Below are positions 60,256 through 64,000 of a stretch of DNA of 64,000 nucleotides, piece after piece. This stretch comes from Massilia sp. 9096 (GTDB lineage Bacteria; Pseudomonadota; Gammaproteobacteria; Burkholderiales; Burkholderiaceae_D), in contig NZ_JQNN01000001.1 in assembly GCF_000745265.1 (NCBI RefSeq), positions 3,100,001-3,164,000 on the forward strand. The letters are read 5' to 3'. The position numbers were made by a program, and so were the translations under genes. The notes below the pieces were generated by a model. That model saw only the letters and a list, made by a program, of their open reading frames with translations. It made no database searches and had not been told where the DNA came from. Position 1 is the stretch's first letter. Every line of letters begins with the position of its first letter.

Positions 60256-61257
60256 TTACTTGGTCATCAGTGCTTGCCCCAAGCTTACCAAGAAACGCTC
60301 GCATTCCGGCGGCAACGGCACCTGTAACGTCATCGGCTTGCCGGTTTCCGGGTGCTGGAAGGTGATCTGCCAGGCATGCAAGAACATGCGCTTGAGGGCG
60401 CCGCGCGTGTCGGTTGCCTTCTGAAGCTGCTTGTTGAGGGCGAAATCGCCGTATTTCTCGTCGCCGAGGATGGGAAAGCCGCTCGACGCCAGGTGTACGC
60501 GGATCTGGTGCGTGCGCCCGGTCTTGAGTTCCGCCTCAAGCAGCGCGAAGCCCGCCCACTTGCGCAGCAGGTTGAACACCGTATGCGATTCCTGACCACC
60601 GGCCTGTACGACGACGCGGCGCTCGCCGTCCGGGGTGGTGAACTTGTGCAGCGGCGCCCGGACGTGCTGGCGCGGATTGCGCCAGTCGCCCACCACCATG
60701 GTCTGGTAGCGCTTGTCCGTTTTACCGTCGCGCATTTGCTCATGCAAATTGGTCAGCGCCGATCGCTTCTTGGCGATCAGCAACAAGCCCGAGGTTTCGC
60801 GGTCCAGGCGATGCACCAGCTCCAGGAACTTGGCTTCGGGCCTGGCCGCGCGCAGTTGCTCGATGACGCCATACGACACGCCCGAACCGCCGTGCACGGC
60901 GACGCCGGCCGGCTTGTCGATCACCAGCAGGTGGCTGTCCTCGTGCACGATGTGGAACTCGGCGCCGGGCACGGGCGTATTGCCGCCCTGCCGCTCTGCG
61001 ATGCGCACCGGCGGAATGCGCACCACGTCACCGGCTTCCAGGCGGTACATCTGGTCGATGCGCCCTTTGTTGACGCGTACTTCGCCGGAACGCAGGATGC
61101 GGTAAATATGGCTCTTGGGGACGCCTTTGCAAACACGCAACAGATAATTATCAATACGCTGACCGGCTTCTTCTTCGCCGATCGTGACGAGTTGTACGCT
61201 GGCGCTGCGGCTGTCTGTCTGTGATGAAGGGGGAACAACATGGTTTTGCAAGGTCAT
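60256..61257 (-). CDS. rluC: 23S rRNA pseudouridine synthase RluC
   Basis: A 333-residue enzyme that modifies U955, U2504 and U2580 of 23S rRNA (E. coli numbering, from knowledge of RluC). An S4 domain (about 30-75: AGQRIDNYLLRVCKGVPKSHIYRILRSGEVRVN) precedes the catalytic domain with Asp152 in LVHRLDRETSGLLLIAKKR; RTHQIRVHLA is conserved. The start at 61257 is preferred over 61296 because GGGAAG lies upstream and because a putative promoter (TTGACC and TATATT, 61327-61301 on the minus strand) would place the transcript start near 61295. It is divergent from rne, as is common in this order of bacteria. Confidence 0.94.
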   Translation of the reverse strand: MTLQNHVVPPSSQTDSRSASVQLVTIGEEEAGQRIDNYLLRVCKGVPKSHIYRILRSGEVRVNKGRIDQMYRLEAGDVVRIPPVRIAERQGGNTPVPGAEFHIVHEDSHLLVIDKPAGVAVHGGSGVSYGVIEQLRAARPEAKFLELVHRLDRETSGLLLIAKKRSALTNLHEQMRDGKTDKRYQTMVVGDWRNPRQHVRAPLHKFTTPDGERRVVVQAGGQESHTVFNLLRKWAGFALLEAELKTGRTHQIRVHLASSGFPILGDEKYGDFALNKQLQKATDTRGALKRMFLHAWQITFQHPETGKPMTLQVPLPPECERFLVSLGQALMTK

Positions 61258-61450
61258 TCGTTTTGTCTTCCCAGAAATTCTCTCTAAGTCCTTCATTTTG
61301 AATATATAATCGACAGGCGGCGGTCAAACCTCTGCGGGTGGGGGTCTGGATGACCTAGCGCGCCGGCATTTCGGCTTGCGAGGCGCTGTTGTACCGAGGG
61401 TGCAGCAGGCTCGAGCGGGCGAAAAAGCAACGCGCAGTCGGTTGTCGAGG

Positions 61451-61490
61451 CCCCTGGTGTAAGAATTAAAAACGATATTTTACACAGGGG
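61451..61490. promoter_or_regulatory. Interrupted palindrome, operator-like
   Basis: CCCCTGGTGTAA (61451-61462) and TTACACAGGGG (61480-61490) are reverse complements apart from one extra G, around a 17-base AT-rich centre. Arms of 11 bases on an AT-rich core are typical of a dimer-binding operator. It lies about 160 bases upstream of rluC and 715 bases upstream of rne. Confidence 0.5.
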
Positions 61491-61536
61491 CGTCTCCATC
61501 GGCCTCGCCAAAATGCAAAATCGATGGAAAAGGAAT

Positions 61537-61817
61537 CTTGAATAACCGTAGCGAGCGGCCGCAATCTGGGCGCAGCAGCGCAACAGTTTTTCAGATTCCA
61601 TAATCTGTACGCACATTCTTGTGGGCGCGCCTGGGTTGCACCGCAGTTGCAATCGGGCCGCACGCGAGACTGCAGGATTGGATTGTTTGGAATTTTAAGG
61701 ATAAGTACCGGCAAGCCGGCCTCAGGGTCGGCTCGCCGGGTGATGGTGCCGATAACGCTTGTCGTTTTCCGCCCGACCCGAGACAAGGAGACTTGATAAC
61801 CGTCGCGAGCGGCAGCA
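61537..61817 (+). repeat. Direct repeat in the rne leader
   Basis: The core CTTGAATAACCGTAGCGAGC (61537-61556) recurs as CTTGATAACCGTCGCGAGCG (61792-61811), each followed by GGC and GCA. The copies are 255 bases apart in the same orientation; flanking sequence is not similar. Confidence 0.5.
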
Positions 61818-62204
61818 GTGTTGAGTGGAATGCAGTCCGGAAAGCGCCGCCGTGCATCACGGTGCGCGCCGCAAACTCCTTGCGGCCGGACCCGGCCCGG
61901 ATCATGTCCCAGGCCGCGTTTCCACCGCACCGCAACCCGCGGCGGGTTGACGGTATCCCGACGGCCGGGTTCGTCGCATCGCCCGAGGCCCTCCCTTGCG
62001 CCGCCCCACCGGGCCGCGCCGGTCGAGCTGGCCGTGGCGTGTGCGTGACAATACCGTTCGGCCCCATCTGCGCCCTGTGACCGGCAATGCCGCTCACGCC
62101 CCGGGCATACCACCGCCAACACTCCCCTCCCCGCGTACATCCTTGTACCTACGCCGTCCTGACAAGACGGCATAACGGCCCACGGGTCGCGGAGTTTATA
62201 AAAA

Positions 62205-64000
62205 TGAAACGCATGTTGTTTAACGCTACGCAGCAAGAAGAGTTGCGCGTAGCGATCGTCGACGGCCAGAAACTGATCGACATCGATATCGAGAGCGCCG
62301 GGCGCGAACAGCGCAAGTCGAACATCTACAAAGGCGTCATCACCCGAATCGAACCCTCTCTTGAAGCCTGCTTCGTCAGCTACGGCGAAGACCGCCACGG
62401 CTTCCTCCCCTTCAAAGAAGTTGCCCGCTCCTATTTCCGCGACGGCGTCGATGTCCGTAACTGCACCATCAAGGAAGCCCTGCGCGAAGGCCAGGACATC
62501 ATGGTCCAGGTCGAGAAGGAAGAGCGCGGCAACAAGGGCGCCGCCCTGACCTCGTTCATTTCGCTGGCCGGCCGCTACCTGGTCCTGATGCCGAACAACC
62601 CGCGCGGCGGCGGCGTGTCGCGCCGCGTCGAAGGCGAAGAACGCCAGGAACTGCGTGAAACCATGGACAAGCTCGACCTGCCGCAAGGCATGTCGGTGAT
62701 CGCCCGCACCGCCGGCATCGGCCGCAACGTCGAAGAGCTGCAGTGGGACCTGAACTACCTGATGCAGCTGTGGCGCGCGATCGAAGGCGCCGGCAAGTCG
62801 GCCCCGGGTCCGTTCCTGATTTATCAAGAGTCGTCACTGGTCATCCGCGCCATCCGCGACTATTTCCAGCCTGACATCGGCGAAGTCCTGATCGACACCG
62901 ACGAGATCTTCGACCAGGCCCAGCAGTTCATGAGCCACGTGATGCCCGACATGGCGCACCGCGTAAAACGCTACACCGACGACGTGCCGCTGTTCTCGCG
63001 TTTCCAGATCGAACACCAGATCGAAACCGCCTACGCCCGCACCGTCCCGCTGCCGTCCGGCGGCGCCATCGTGATCGACCACACCGAAGCGCTGGTCTCG
63101 ATCGACGTCAACTCGGCGCGCGCCACCCGCGGCTCCGACATCGAAACCACCGCCTTCAACACCAACTGCGAAGCCGCCGACGAAGTCGCGCGCCAGCTGC
63201 GCCTGCGCGACCTCGGCGGCCTGATCGTGATCGACTTCATCGACATGGAAGTCGCCAAGAACCAGCGCGAAGTCGAACAGCGCCTGAAGGACGCGCTGCA
63301 CCACGACCGTGCACGCGTGCAGATGGGCAAGATCTCGCGTTTCGGCCTGATGGAACTGTCGCGCCAGCGCCTGCGTCCGTCGCTGTCGGAAGGTTCGCAC
63401 GTCACCTGCCCGCGCTGCTCGGGCACCGGCCACATCCGTGACACCGAATCGTCCGCCCTGCAAGTCCTGCGCATCATCCAGGAAGAGGCGATGAAGGAGA
63501 ATTCGGCCACGATCCACGTCCAAGTGCCGGTCGATGTCGCCGCTTTCCTGCTGAACGAAAAGCGCGGCGAAGTGCTCAAGATCGAGACCCGTCACCGCAT
63601 CACCGTGATCCTGATCCCGAACAAGCACCTCGAGACTCCGCACTACAAGCTCGAGCGCATCAAGGTCGACGATCCGCGCCTGGAAGACGCCGCCGCCAGC
63701 TACACCCTGGCCGAGTCGGCCGACACCGACATGGCGTTCAACAAGCGCCAGAAGGAAGAAGCCAAGCCGCGCCAGGAAGCCGTGGTCAAGACCATCACCC
63801 CGGCCCAGCCGGCCCCGACGGTCGAACGCCGCGAGCCGCCCAAGCCGGTCGCCGCCGCCCCGGCCGCTCCGATCGCACCGCCGCCGCCGCCGGCCCCGCC
63901 TGCCGAGGAAGGCTTCTTCGCCAAGCTGCGCAACTTCTTCTTCGGCCGTCCGGCCCCGATCGCACCGCCGCCCGCCCCGGCCGCCCCGTCCCAACCGGCC
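62205..64000 (+). CDS. rne: Ribonuclease E, N-terminal part (runs off the window)
   Basis: The open frame begins [20 protein letters not shown] and continues past base 64000, so only about 598 residues are seen. The S1 domain (about 35-120: [35 protein letters not shown]), the RNase H/5'-sensor parts, and the DNase I-like catalytic site are present: the two metal-binding Asp lie in [14 protein letters not shown] and [11 protein letters not shown]. The Zn-link CPRC is in [12 protein letters not shown]. The visible tail is Pro/Ala-rich with [14 protein letters not shown], a likely membrane-binding amphipathic helix. It is the core of the RNA degradosome. The tail length and degradosome docking sites are outside the window. 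Confidence 0.97.

Larger units (their letters stand above)
61258..62204. other. 947-base rluC-rne intergenic region with long rne leader
   Basis: No gene is supportable here on either strand. It holds the rluC promoter, several inverted repeats and a duplicated motif. Structures seen: CCCCTGGTGTAA/TTACACAGGGG (61451-61490), GGAATCT/AGATTCC (61532-61599), CCGGCAAGCCG/CGGCTCGCCGG (61708-61739). RNase E is known to control its own mRNA through a long structured 5' leader in E. coli; a similar role here is inference. Confidence 0.6.

Noticed and set aside
61466..62827. A 453-codon open frame on the minus strand overlapping the rne start
   Set aside because: It covers the conserved N-terminal RNase E coding region on the other strand; its composition is that of a GC-rich shadow frame.
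62834..63994. A 386-codon minus-strand frame opposite rne
   Set aside because: It is the antisense shadow of the RNase E catalytic domain.
1..64000. CRISPR arrays, tRNA or rRNA genes, insertion sequences, prophage genes
   Set aside because: I looked for repeat-spacer patterns, tRNA-like arms with CCA ends, rRNA blocks, transposases and integrases and saw none I could support.

Overview
The window is a GC-rich (roughly 65-70% by eye) chromosomal stretch from a betaproteobacterium. Gene order (fliE | fliFGHIJK-fliLMNOPQR; flgBCDEFGHIJ-flgKL | flgAMN; flhBA-flhFG-fliA-motCD; rne | rluC-gph-Rieske-sppA) and protein style suggest Burkholderiales, most likely Oxalobacteraceae (Massilia/Telluria/Janthinobacterium-like). 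The genus is inferred from memory of gene order, not from a search. I saw no rRNA, tRNA, CRISPR array, intact insertion sequence or prophage.

Layout. 1-976: a low-GC CPBP-type membrane protease bracketed by copies of a short dispersed repeat. 1198-3033: a divergent TetR regulator and FAD monooxygenase sharing a large palindromic operator. 3055-15303: flagellar export and basal-body genes, fliE on the minus strand and fliF to fliR on the plus strand, ended by a good intrinsic terminator. 15403-18960: an accessory block with lower GC, holding a small orphan exported protein and a large hybrid sensor kinase, separated by more copies of the repeat. 19071-22311: an L,D-transpeptidase and a DNA photolyase. 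22663-26788: a compact three-gene cluster (PAD-family guanidine deiminase, PsiD-like pyruvoyl decarboxylase, C69 dipeptidase), the most interesting non-flagellar system here. 26899-37675: flgL to flgB on the minus strand. 37837-39463: flgA, flgM, flgN. 39600-42639: an accessory insert (MFS transporter, HAD phosphatase, small beta-sandwich protein). 42672-50759: motD, motC, fliA, flhG, flhF, flhA, flhB. 50904-54322: dTDP-L-rhamnose genes rfbC, A, D, B. 54372-58068: FAH-family hydrolase, outer-membrane phospholipase A, an RsuA-type pseudouridine synthase and a small orphan. 58152-61257: sppA-like peptidase, Rieske protein, Gph-like phosphatase and rluC as one operon. 62205 to the window edge: rne (RNase E) behind a roughly 900-base leader.

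How it works together. The window encodes almost the whole flagellar basal body, hook, rod, rings, export apparatus, a second-type stator pair (MotC/MotD), the flagellar sigma factor FliA, its anti-sigma FlgM, and the placement pair FlhF/FlhG. Flagellin, cap and chemotaxis genes and the master regulator are not here. Near-consensus FliA promoters precede flgM and flgK. The checkpoint is therefore visible in the DNA: FlgM holds FliA until the hook is finished and the export gate encoded here secretes FlgM. Notable irregularities are a reading-frame break in fliO, an Ala-rich insertion of about 95 residues in the hook protein FlgE, and a degenerate P-loop in FlhG.
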